Shown here: positions 17,648-25,281 of the stretch, in pieces
How positions within the stretch are numbered: the first letter of the stretch is position 1
How the letters are laid out: every line of letters starts with the position of its first letter
Origin: RGIG6178 sp045612885
Lineage (GTDB): Bacteria > Bacillota_I > Bacilli_A > RFN20 > DUOF01
Direction: 5' to 3'
Assembly (NCBI GenBank): GCA_045612885.1
Contig: JAZKZZ010000034.1
Coordinates: 1-45,579, forward strand
Length of the DNA stretch: 45,579 nt
Program-made: the position numbers and the translations under genes
Notes under the pieces: model-generated
What the model was told of the DNA's origin: nothing
The model's database searches: none
Seen by the model: only the letters and a program-made list of their open reading frames with translations

Positions 17648-18673
17648 ATGAGAAAAATTAGAGTAGTTCAATATGGATGCGGAAAGATGTCTAAGTATAC
17701 TTTACGCTACTTGCACGAGAAAGGTGCAGAAATTGTAGGAGCAATCGATGTAAATCCAGAGATTGTAGGTATGGATGTTGGAGATTATGCAGAACTTGGG
17801 ATTAAAACAGGTGTTAAGATTTCAAATGATGCAGATAAAGTATTAGATGAGTGTGATGCAGATGTAGCAATCGTTACTTTATTTAGTTTTGTAGGTGATA
17901 TTTATGAGCACGTTGAAAAATGTGTTGCAAGAGGAATTAATGTTATCACCACTTGCGAAGAAGCTATTTATCCATTTACTACAGCCTCAGCTTTAACAAA
18001 TAAATTAGATGCTTTAGCAAAAGAAACAGGATGTACTATTACGGGTAGTGGTATGCAAGATATTTTCTGGATTAATATGCCTGCATTAGTGGCTGCTGGT
18101 TGCCATAAGATTACTAAGATTAAAGGTGCATATAGTTATAATGTTGAAGATTATGGTTTAGCTTTAGCAGAAGCTCATGGTTGTGGTTTAACAAAAGAAG
18201 AATTTGAAAAACAAATTGCTCATCCTGAAGTGTTTGAACCTTCATATGCATGGAATGCTTCAGAGTGTATTGCTAGTAAATTAGGATTAACTATTAAATC
18301 TATTACTCAAAAGAATGTACCATATATAATTGATCAAGATTTATATAGTGAAACTTTAGGTAGAACTATCAAAGCTGGTAGATGCATTGGTATGTCTGCT
18401 GTAGTAACAATTGAAACTTTACAAGGAATTACTATTGAAGAAGAAACAATTGGTAAAGTGTATGGACCTAATGATGGGGATATGTGTGATTGGGAAATTA
18501 CTGGGGAGCCAAATGTTAAATTCAGTGTAGAAAAACCTGCTACAGTTGAACATACATGTGCTACTATAGTTAATAGAATTCCTTCATTACTTAGAGCCCC
18601 AGCCGGTTTTGTAACTTGTGAAGAATTAGATGAGGTTGAATACTTAACTTATCCTGTAGATTTTCATGTATAA
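17648..18673 (+). CDS. ord: Putative 2,4-diaminopentanoate dehydrogenase
   Basis: A 341-residue NAD(P)-dependent dehydrogenase with an N-terminal Rossmann fold (RVVQYGCGKMSKYTLRYL) of the dihydrodipicolinate-reductase-like type. The whole protein resembles 2,4-diaminopentanoate dehydrogenase, which oxidatively deaminates that compound in the ornithine fermentation pathway of clostridia. The mid-region TGSGMQDIFWINMPALVAAG is typical of this family. The other pathway genes (for example oraS/oraE or ortA/ortB) are not in the window, so the role remains inferred. It starts at ATG 17648 behind a strong AAAGGAGGAA. The gene is monocistronic, with a terminator on each side. Confidence 0.72.
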   Translation: MRKIRVVQYGCGKMSKYTLRYLHEKGAEIVGAIDVNPEIVGMDVGDYAELGIKTGVKISNDADKVLDECDADVAIVTLFSFVGDIYEHVEKCVARGINVITTCEEAIYPFTTASALTNKLDALAKETGCTITGSGMQDIFWINMPALVAAGCHKITKIKGAYSYNVEDYGLALAEAHGCGLTKEEFEKQIAHPEVFEPSYAWNASECIASKLGLTIKSITQKNVPYIIDQDLYSETLGRTIKAGRCIGMSAVVTIETLQGITIEEETIGKVYGPNDGDMCDWEITGEPNVKFSVEKPATVEHTCATIVNRIPSLLRAPAGFVTCEELDEVEYLTYPVDFHV

Positions 18674-18703
18674 AAATAATTAAAATCATATAATTTAAAA
18701 ATC

Positions 18704-18732
18704 CCTATATCTTAATCGATATAGGTTTTTTT
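18704..18732 (+). terminator. Terminator after ord
   Basis: CCTATATC (18704-18711) pairs with GATATAGG (18718-18725) and seven T residues follow. Confidence 0.87.
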
Positions 18733-18755
18733 GTTATATTAATAATGGTGATATT

Positions 18756-19589
18756 ATGCTAAAGTGTCCTGTTTGTAATAAAAGATTATATATAGGTAAT
18801 AATAGTTATGTTTGTGATAATAAACATACATATGATGTATCTAAATATGGATATATTAATTTACTTCTTGCTAATCATTTTCATTCTTTGCATCCAGGCG
18901 ATGATAAAGAAATGGTGATTGCTAGAAAAGAATTTTTTAAATATGATAAGTATAAAATATTAAAGATAGAGTTATTAGGAATCTTATCCAAATATTGCAA
19001 AGATAAAACTATTTTGTCTGATATTGGATGTGGAGAGGGATATTATACTAATTATCTTCATGAAAAACTTTTACAATCGTTTGATATTACTACTATTGGT
19101 ATGGATATATCAAAGTACGCAATTATTGAGGCCAGTAAGGATAGTAACAAGAAGAATTTAAAAAATATAAAATATGTTATTGCTAATATTAATAGATTAC
19201 CTTTAATTGATTCAACTTGTGATATATTACTGAATTGTTTTGCTCCTATTGATGGTAGAGAATTTTATCGAGTATTAAAAGATGAAGGATTATATATTAG
19301 AGTGTTACCAGGAAAGAATCATTTATTTGGTTTAAAAAAAGTTCTTTATCAAAATACATATTATAATGAAAAGAAAGAAGAAAAATTAAATGGGTTTGTT
19401 TTAGAAGACGAAATAGATATTGAAGATACAATAAAATTAACTCATGATGAGATTATAAGTTTATTTAAAATGACACCATATTATTATAAAAGTAGCAAAG
19501 AATCGTTATCTAAGTTAGAAGAACTACAATATTTAGAAACAGAAATATCTTTTAACATAAGAATTTATAAAAAGTGTCGTGTTGATTGA
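18756..19589 (+). CDS. rlmA: 23S rRNA (guanine-N1)-methyltransferase RlmA family
   Basis: A 277-residue methyltransferase. It opens with a zinc-binding segment (CPVCNKRLYI, then CDNKHTYDVSKYGYINLL) typical of RlmA/RrmA. The family hallmark HPGDDKEMVIARKEFF is followed by a class I SAM fold with SDIGCGEGYYTNYL. RlmA enzymes methylate N1 of a guanine in the helix 35 region of 23S rRNA (G745 or G748), which can affect macrolide-type drug binding. ATG 18756 is preceded by GGTGAT. It is the first gene of a probable three-gene run with the two lipoproteins; the next start lies 40 bases after its stop. Confidence 0.9.
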   Translation: MLKCPVCNKRLYIGNNSYVCDNKHTYDVSKYGYINLLLANHFHSLHPGDDKEMVIARKEFFKYDKYKILKIELLGILSKYCKDKTILSDIGCGEGYYTNYLHEKLLQSFDITTIGMDISKYAIIEASKDSNKKNLKNIKYVIANINRLPLIDSTCDILLNCFAPIDGREFYRVLKDEGLYIRVLPGKNHLFGLKKVLYQNTYYNEKKEEKLNGFVLEDEIDIEDTIKLTHDEIISLFKMTPYYYKSSKESLSKLEELQYLETEISFNIRIYKKCRVD

Positions 19590-19629
19590 TAAAAAAAGAT
19601 TAATGGAGTATCCTAAAAGTGGTGATTAT

Positions 19630-20295
19630 ATGAAGAAAGGTTTATTAAGTTTAGTGTTATTATTTAGTGTTGTTTTTATTAGCGCATGTAGTTGCAAAAA
19701 AGATGAATTACCTAAACCAGAGCTTGATCAAAGTGCACAAGGATTACAATTTGGATTAGATAAAAACATAAATATTGATACAATTGATAACTATTTATTT
19801 AGAGATGATGTTGTTTATAGAGATATGAGGATGCTAGTAGATCCTGCTACATATGGTAATATTGGTGGAGATTCATATCTTTCAGGATTTTTAGAGGGAT
19901 TTGAAGTTGTACCATTCCCATACTTAGCTACTATAGAATTACCTCCTGTAGTTACTAACGCTTATGATGGGCCTACATTATTTAGTGTTACTGAAGATGG
20001 TAAATATATTGCTAATTATGAAGAATCAATGGATATTTTAGAATATCTGTTCCCTAAAGATAAAGCAATATTTTTAATGTGTGGTGGTGGCGGTTATGCT
20101 GGTGCTACTAGAAGTATGCTTATCTCTCTTGGCTGGGATGAAAATAAAGTTTATAACGTTGGTGGATATTGGTATTATAAAGGAAATCATAATGTAGAAG
20201 TTAAAAGAGAAGAAAATGGAGAAACTTTCTATGATTTCTATAAAGTGAGTTATCATATAATATATTTTGATTCTTATACAGAGGTAAGCGAGTAA
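19630..20295 (+). CDS. Lipoprotein with rhodanese-like domain
   Basis: A 221-residue secreted lipoprotein. The signal peptide has a hydrophobic core and lipobox FISAC with Cys20 as the lipid anchor. The mature part looks like a rhodanese domain: DVVYRDMRMLVDPATYGNIG corresponds to the start and MCGGGGYAGATRSMLISLGW to the active-site loop with a central Cys followed by Arg, then VYNVGGYWYY. Rhodaneses transfer sulfane sulfur or act as redox/binding modules. ATG 19630 is behind GTGGTGAT; earlier in-frame Met codons would put residues in front of the signal peptide. The next lipoprotein overlaps its stop by one base. Confidence 0.78.
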   Translation: MKKGLLSLVLLFSVVFISACSCKKDELPKPELDQSAQGLQFGLDKNINIDTIDNYLFRDDVVYRDMRMLVDPATYGNIGGDSYLSGFLEGFEVVPFPYLATIELPPVVTNAYDGPTLFSVTEDGKYIANYEESMDILEYLFPKDKAIFLMCGGGGYAGATRSMLISLGWDENKVYNVGGYWYYKGNHNVEVKREENGETFYDFYKVSYHIIYFDSYTEVSE

Positions 20296-20756
20296 TGAAA
20301 AAGATATTTGGAATTTTAATTTGTTTAATATTATGCTTTGGTAGTGCCTCTTGTAAGTGTGGCAAAAATAAACCAATTAGGTTAGAGGATGCTCAATATG
20401 GTAGTGAGGGTGAATTTGTTGAATTTACTAGCTATACTAATGTTCAAGAAAAAATTGATAATAAAAGCAATTTTGCTTTATATATAAAAGCTTCAGGTTG
20501 CCTAAGTTGTGCACAATTTGCTCCATACATAACTGAATATGTAGAGGATAGAAAATTAGTAATGTATATGATGGAGCTAGAATTATTTAATGAGAATAAT
20601 CCAGAAATAGGTAAATTACTTAGAACCCCTTCTGTTTTGATTTTTAAAGAAGGAGAATTGTATGAATATATTGCTTATCATGTTGAAGATCATGCTTCTT
20701 ACTTTATGTCTACTGAAGGATTTAAAGAATGGTTTGAAAGTTATGTAATATTTTAA
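20295..20756 (+). CDS. Lipoprotein with thioredoxin-like fold
   Basis: A 153-residue lipoprotein. A signal peptide with lipobox FGSASC is followed by a thioredoxin-like domain in which IKASGCLSCAQFAPYI carries a CxxC active site, and LLRTPSVLIFKEGELYEYI contains the cis-Pro-like position. It probably acts in thiol-disulfide exchange outside the membrane. It starts at ATG 20295 within the stop of the rhodanese-like lipoprotein (TAATG), so the two are translationally coupled and likely act together. Both lipoproteins have a Cys-X-Cys just after the lipid anchor (CSCKK and CKCGK). A terminator closes the unit. Confidence 0.78.
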   Translation: MKKIFGILICLILCFGSASCKCGKNKPIRLEDAQYGSEGEFVEFTSYTNVQEKIDNKSNFALYIKASGCLSCAQFAPYITEYVEDRKLVMYMMELELFNENNPEIGKLLRTPSVLIFKEGELYEYIAYHVEDHASYFMSTEGFKEWFESYVIF

Positions 20757-20783
20757 AATGCAGCTTAATACTGCATTTTTTTG
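20755..20783 (+). terminator. Terminator after the thioredoxin-like lipoprotein
   Basis: AATGCAG pairs with CTGCATT around a 7-base loop, with a run of T residues after it. Confidence 0.87.
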
Positions 20784-20817
20784 TCTAAATTTGTCATTTA
20801 AACGTTTACTTTTACTC

Positions 20818-20846
20818 TTGACTTATTAAGTGAGTAAGAATAGTAT
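20818..20846 (+). promoter_or_regulatory. Promoter of the heavy-metal exporter gene
   Basis: TTGACT (20818-20823) and TAGTAT (20841-20846) are separated by 17 bases and lie 35 bases before the start codon. AACGTTTACTTTTACTC just upstream might be part of a binding site, but no clear operator is seen. Confidence 0.65.
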
Positions 20847-20881
20847 TAGTGTTGCAATAAATATTAGAAAGGGAAGATAAA

Positions 20882-21745
20882 ATGTTTGATGTTATCGTTG
20901 ATGTATTTAAGGATAGTGTTATCTCTTTTATATTCATTTTTTTGGCATATATAATTTTATCTTTTTTTACATTTAGAATCAGTTTAAAACTAAGTAAAGA
21001 AAATAAATTAGCGCCATTATTTGGTTCCTTAGTAGGGTTAGTGCCTCAATGTGGGGTAAGTGTGGTTGCTTCAGATTTATACCTAAATAGGCATATAAGT
21101 GTTGGTACTTTAGTAGCCATATTTTTGTCTTGTAGTGATGAGGCAATTCCTGTATTACTAGGATCTGGAGATGCAAAGGTTTTAACCATAATCCCGCTGA
21201 TGTTAATAAAATTTGTGGTTGGATTTATTAGTGGATTTTTAATAGATGTTTTAGTAACTAAAAAAGATCAGATAGTAGAAACAGAAGAGATTATTCAAGA
21301 AGTAGAAAAGTGTAATTGTGGTTGTTGTGAATATGTAGAAGATACTAAATTTGATAAACATCTATGGGGACCATTTATACATTCGTTAAAGTTATTTGGA
21401 TATATCTTAATTATTAATTTTATTTTTTCTACTGTTGTATTTTTAGTGGGAGAAGAAAATCTTGCTAATTTTTTAGAAATTAATAAATATATAGCGCCAA
21501 TATTTGCAATTATTATAGGACTCATCCCTAATTGTGCATCTTCACTTGTTTTAACTCAATTATTTATAAATAATGGATTGTCATTTGGTGCTACTCTTGC
21601 AGGATTATGTGTCAATGCTGGTTTAGGATTAGTTTTTTTATTCCAAAATAAGAAAGAAATTAAGAATAATTTAAAGATTTTATTTACTCTTATTTCTATA
21701 TCTATAGCCACTGGTTATTTAACTTGTTTAATAATAGGATTTTAA
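20882..21745 (+). CDS. Putative 10-TM heavy-metal exporter (arsenic efflux-like)
   Basis: A 287-residue membrane protein resembling the putative 10TM heavy-metal exporter family, often labelled arsenic efflux protein. Two halves repeat the same motif: FGSLVGLVPQCGVSVVASDL in the first and IIGLIPNCASSLVLTQLF in the second. Between them a cytosolic or external loop holds a Cys cluster, KCNCGCCEY, well suited to binding a soft metal. Export of arsenic or another thiophilic metal is family-based inference; no arsR-type regulator is adjacent. It has its own promoter (20818-20846), start ATG 20882 behind AGGGAAG, and its own terminator. Confidence 0.75.
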   Translation: MFDVIVDVFKDSVISFIFIFLAYIILSFFTFRISLKLSKENKLAPLFGSLVGLVPQCGVSVVASDLYLNRHISVGTLVAIFLSCSDEAIPVLLGSGDAKVLTIIPLMLIKFVVGFISGFLIDVLVTKKDQIVETEEIIQEVEKCNCGCCEYVEDTKFDKHLWGPFIHSLKLFGYILIINFIFSTVVFLVGEENLANFLEINKYIAPIFAIIIGLIPNCASSLVLTQLFINNGLSFGATLAGLCVNAGLGLVFLFQNKKEIKNNLKILFTLISISIATGYLTCLIIGF

Positions 21746-21772
21746 TGGGTATTTATATACCCATTTTTCTTT
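21744..21772 (+). terminator. Terminator after the exporter gene
   Basis: AATGGGTA (21744-21751) pairs with TACCCATT (21758-21765), followed by TTTCTTTT. Confidence 0.85.
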
Positions 21773-21815
21773 TGTTAATTTTAAAAATAGTATATTCTAT
21801 TAGTAGGTGATGTAT

Positions 21816-23051
21816 ATGAAGGATAAATTATTGAATCAATATTTAAAAAATGAAAAGAAAAGGCAAAATAATACGATAGAATTAATTGCCTCAGAAAATT
21901 TCACTTCAAAAGAAGTAAGAAAGATGTGCGGAAGCATTTTAACTAATAAGTATGCAGAAGGATATCCTAGTAAAAGATATTATGGAGGATGTTTTAATAT
22001 TGATGATATAGAATCATTAGCTAAAGACAGATTAATAGAAATCTTTAAAGCTGAAAAATATCATGCTAATGTTCAACCTCATTCAGGATCACAAGCAAAC
22101 ATGGCTGTATATAAGGCAATGTTAAATTTAGGAGATACAATTTTATCGATGGATTTGAATTGCGGTGGTCATTTAACGCATGGAAGTCCAGTTAGTTTTA
22201 GTGGTAAGGAATATAATATAGTGTCATATGGAGTAAATAAAAAGACTGAGATGCTAGATTATGAAGAAATAGAAAGACTGGCTTTAGAATGTAAACCCAA
22301 GCTAATTGTTACTGGCGCTAGTAGTTATGCTAGAACTATAGATTTTAAAAAATTTAGACAAATAGCAGATAAGGTTGGAGCTTATCTAATGGCAGATGTA
22401 GCACATATTGCAGGACTAATTGTAGCTCAATTACATCCAAGTCCAATTGGATATGCTGATTTTGTAACCTCTACAACTCATAAGACTTTAAGAGGACCAA
22501 GAGGAGGAATTATTCTTTGTAAGAAAGAATATGCTAAAAAGATAGATAGTGCTATTTTTCCTGGTATTCAAGGAGGACCATTAGAGCATATCATTGCAGG
22601 AAAGTGTCAATGTTTCTATGAAGCTAGTAAAGAGTCATTTTTTAACTATCAAAAACAAGTTATAAGAAATATTAATGCTATGGAAGAAGTATTCAATAGG
22701 CATAATGTGAAACTTGTTAGTGGCGGTAGTGATAATCATATGATTTTAGTTAATACAAAAGCTAGCTTTAATTTATCTGGAAAAGAGGCAGAAACAATTT
22801 TAGATAAAATAGGAATTACATGTAATAAGAATATGATTCCATTTGATCCCGAAAAAGCAAATACTACTTCAGGAATAAGATTGGGTAGTGCTGCAATGAC
22901 TACTAAGGGATTAAAAGAAGAAGACTTTAAAGAAATAGCAGAAATCATAGTGTATGCGCTTAAAGGATATCAATTAGAGAAAGTTTTAAAACAAAGAGTA
23001 AAAAGCGTTGTTAGAAAGTGTAAATATAGAAAAATTTGTACTAAAAATTAA
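21816..23051 (+). CDS. glyA: Serine hydroxymethyltransferase
   Basis: A 411-residue PLP enzyme that interconverts serine and glycine with tetrahydrofolate. It opens with NTIELIASENFTSKEVR. The catalytic core has VTSTTHKTLRGPRGG, in which the Lys binds PLP, and the substrate-binding Arg is in TSGIRLGSAAMTTKG. Cofactor-binding residues such as those in MADVAHIAGL are intact. ATG 21816 follows AGGTGAT; an upstream in-frame ATG overlaps that site. The C-terminus is rich in Arg and Lys (KVLKQRVKSVVRKCKYRK), slightly unusual but within family variation. No riboswitch was recognised in the short leader. Confidence 0.97.
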   Translation: MKDKLLNQYLKNEKKRQNNTIELIASENFTSKEVRKMCGSILTNKYAEGYPSKRYYGGCFNIDDIESLAKDRLIEIFKAEKYHANVQPHSGSQANMAVYKAMLNLGDTILSMDLNCGGHLTHGSPVSFSGKEYNIVSYGVNKKTEMLDYEEIERLALECKPKLIVTGASSYARTIDFKKFRQIADKVGAYLMADVAHIAGLIVAQLHPSPIGYADFVTSTTHKTLRGPRGGIILCKKEYAKKIDSAIFPGIQGGPLEHIIAGKCQCFYEASKESFFNYQKQVIRNINAMEEVFNRHNVKLVSGGSDNHMILVNTKASFNLSGKEAETILDKIGITCNKNMIPFDPEKANTTSGIRLGSAAMTTKGLKEEDFKEIAEIIVYALKGYQLEKVLKQRVKSVVRKCKYRKICTKN

Positions 23052-23098
23052 AGAGTTAAGAAAAGAATATTGTATAATTAATGATAGGTGGTGACTTT

Positions 23099-24685
23099 AT
23101 GTCAAATATGGGTAATAACGATTATGAGCAAATGATTTTTGAAAATATTGAAGAAATCATGGATGCTGCGCTTAATGGTGATGCTACAAGTCAATATTAT
23201 TTAGGTATATATTATGCCACTCCTAGATGTGAAGAGTATGATTTAAAGAAAGCATTTAATTGGTTTTTAAAATCTGCTGAACAAGGATTTGTTAGTGCGG
23301 AGTGTAATGTTGGTGTTTGTTACGCTAATGGAATTGGGGTAGAACAAGATTATAGTAAAGCTATATATTGGTTTGTGGAGGCTGCTAAGCAAAATGATGA
23401 AACTAGTATTTTCAATTTAGGATACAGTTATTTTAATGGTAAGGGTGTAGTTCAAAACTATGAAAAAGCTATATATTGGTATAACAAGGCTATAGAATTA
23501 GGCAATGATTATGCTGAATTCATTTTAGGTTTATGTTATTTAAATGGTAATGGAGTAGCTAAAGATGAAACACTTGCTTTTAAGCATTTCCTAAATGCTG
23601 CTAAAAATGGAAATTCAGAAGCTGCTTATAACTTAGCATATTGTTATGAGTTTGGTGTTGGTTGCAAAAAGAATGAAACCAAAGCTAGTAAATGGTATCA
23701 AATTAGTGCATCAATGGGAAATGATGTAGCTATTGGTAGATTAGGGTTATATTTACTAGATGAAAAAAATTACGATGATGCGTTTGATTGTTTCCAAGTT
23801 AGTGCAAAAAGAGGAAATCTTAAATCTACATATTATTTAGCTAAATGTTATCAAAGTGGTTTAGGATGTCCTAAGAATCAAACTTTGGCATTCAAGTTAT
23901 TTAAGATAGTTTCAGGAGAAGGTGACTTCCTATCTTTATACGAATTAGGTTTATGTTATTTGTATGGACTTGGAGTAGAAAAGAATCCAAAAGAAGCATT
24001 CGTGTGTTTCGTCGCTTGTAAAGAACAAGGTATATTAGAAGCAAATGATGCTTTAGCTTGTTGTATGTTAAGCGGAATTGGTACTCCAGTAAACGAAGAA
24101 GCTGCTATTCATCTATTTGAATATGGTGTTAGTAAAAAAGTTCCTTCATCTTACTATAACTTGTCATTATGTTATGCATTAGGTAAGGGAGTAGAAAAGA
24201 ATGGTCAAAAAGCCATTGAATTATTAACTCAATCTGCTGAATTAAATTACGGGGAAGCTCAGTATTATTTAGGTAAATGTTATGAGTTTGCTAATTTTAC
24301 TGAGGTAGATTATAAAAAAGCTAAATATTGGTACACTAAATCAACAGCTACATTCCCATTAGGATATGTATCTTTAGCAGATTTAGTGTTTGATGGACAT
24401 GGATGTAAGATTCAATATGGTAAAGCTAATAAAATGTATAAAAAAGCTTACGATAAAGGAATTAAAGAAGCAGGAATAGGATATGGATTAACTTGTTTAT
24501 TTATTAAAGGAAAAGAAGAAAAAGGTGTTGAAGTATTAAAATCATTATATGATGTTAATGATTATGTAACTAACAAGTTCTTAGGATTATGCTATGAGTA
24601 TAATATTGGTGTTAATAGAGATTCAGAAAAATCTAAAAAATATTTAAAGGCTGCAGAGCTTATTGTTAATGGTAGTGAGGAGTAG
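23099..24685 (+). CDS. Sel1-like repeat protein
   Basis: A 528-residue soluble protein composed of about 13 Sel1-like (TPR-related) repeats of roughly 36 residues. Typical repeat cores include GVCYANGIGVEQDYSKAIYW, GYSYFNGKGVVQNYEKAIYW and GLCYLYGLGVEKNPKEAFVC. Such solenoids bind other proteins; no enzymatic motif, signal peptide or membrane segment is seen. ATG 23099 is placed behind AGGTGGTGA. An ankyrin-type gene begins four bases after its stop, so the two form an operon and the products may act together. The target is unknown. Confidence 0.9.
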   Translation: MSNMGNNDYEQMIFENIEEIMDAALNGDATSQYYLGIYYATPRCEEYDLKKAFNWFLKSAEQGFVSAECNVGVCYANGIGVEQDYSKAIYWFVEAAKQNDETSIFNLGYSYFNGKGVVQNYEKAIYWYNKAIELGNDYAEFILGLCYLNGNGVAKDETLAFKHFLNAAKNGNSEAAYNLAYCYEFGVGCKKNETKASKWYQISASMGNDVAIGRLGLYLLDEKNYDDAFDCFQVSAKRGNLKSTYYLAKCYQSGLGCPKNQTLAFKLFKIVSGEGDFLSLYELGLCYLYGLGVEKNPKEAFVCFVACKEQGILEANDALACCMLSGIGTPVNEEAAIHLFEYGVSKKVPSSYYNLSLCYALGKGVEKNGQKAIELLTQSAELNYGEAQYYLGKCYEFANFTEVDYKKAKYWYTKSTATFPLGYVSLADLVFDGHGCKIQYGKANKMYKKAYDKGIKEAGIGYGLTCLFIKGKEEKGVEVLKSLYDVNDYVTNKFLGLCYEYNIGVNRDSEKSKKYLKAAELIVNGSEE

Positions 24686-24688
24686 TTT

Positions 24689-25186
24689 ATGAGAGAAGTA
24701 GATGGAGAAAAGTTATCACAAAGTGAACTAGATATTAGATTAGTTCAAGCATGTCATAATGGGGATTTAAAGAAAGTTGTAAAATATGTAGGACTTGGCG
24801 CTAATGTTAATGCTACTGATGCGTTAGGATATGGTAGAGCGCTAAGTTATGCAATTGATAACTGTTCTAGAGATGATGATGAGGCTGATTTGATTGTTAA
24901 ACACATGGTTGAATGTGGAGCAGAAATAAACTTTAAACATGGAGATAAAGGGTCTTTAATGGCTTCTAGACCATATTTCATTTATTATGCTGTTACTAAC
25001 TACAATTGTAGTGATGACTTAGTAGAGTATCTAATTAGAAAAGGTGGAACTGCTAATTTAGATTATGTTCCTACTAAAGGTGAACATCAATTTAAAAGTG
25101 CTCTAGATGAATTAATTAGACTTCGTCCAAATCTATATAATAAACTTGTAAAGAAGGGTATTGTCTCTAATAAAAAATCAAGATAG
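24689..25186 (+). CDS. Ankyrin-repeat protein
   Basis: A 165-residue protein with about three ankyrin-like repeats: LVQACHNGDLKKVVKYVGLG with ANVNATDALGYGRALSYAID, then IVKHMVECGAEINFKHGDKG, then YYAVTNYNCSDDLVEYLIRK. It has no signal peptide or membrane anchor. The ribosome binding site GTGAGGAG lies in the end of the Sel1 gene, so expression is coupled. Like its partner it should be a protein-binding scaffold; its function is not known. A hairpin terminator overlaps the stop codon. Confidence 0.82.
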   Translation: MREVDGEKLSQSELDIRLVQACHNGDLKKVVKYVGLGANVNATDALGYGRALSYAIDNCSRDDDEADLIVKHMVECGAEINFKHGDKGSLMASRPYFIYYAVTNYNCSDDLVEYLIRKGGTANLDYVPTKGEHQFKSALDELIRLRPNLYNKLVKKGIVSNKKSR

Positions 25187-25210
25187 AATTGGTTGACCAA
25201 TTCTTTTCTT
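25185..25210 (+). terminator. Terminator after the ankyrin gene
   Basis: AGAATTGG/CCAATTCT form an 8-bp stem with loop TTGA, followed by a T-rich tract. Confidence 0.82.
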
Positions 25211-25230
25211 TTTACCAAAAAAAATAAACA

Positions 25231-25259
25231 TTGAAATACTAGATAGAATTATATAAAAT
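25231..25259 (+). promoter_or_regulatory. Promoter of rnr-smpB
   Basis: TTGAAA (25231-25236) and TAAAAT (25254-25259) with a 17-base spacer lie 22 bases upstream of the rnr start. Confidence 0.65.
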
Positions 25260-25281
25260 ATAATTAATGGGAGTGATAACA

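Noticed and set aside
20074..20376. 100-codon reverse-strand ORF over the lipoprotein genes
   Set aside because: It overlaps two clear lipoprotein genes on the other strand, has no ribosome binding site, and has the composition of an antisense shadow.
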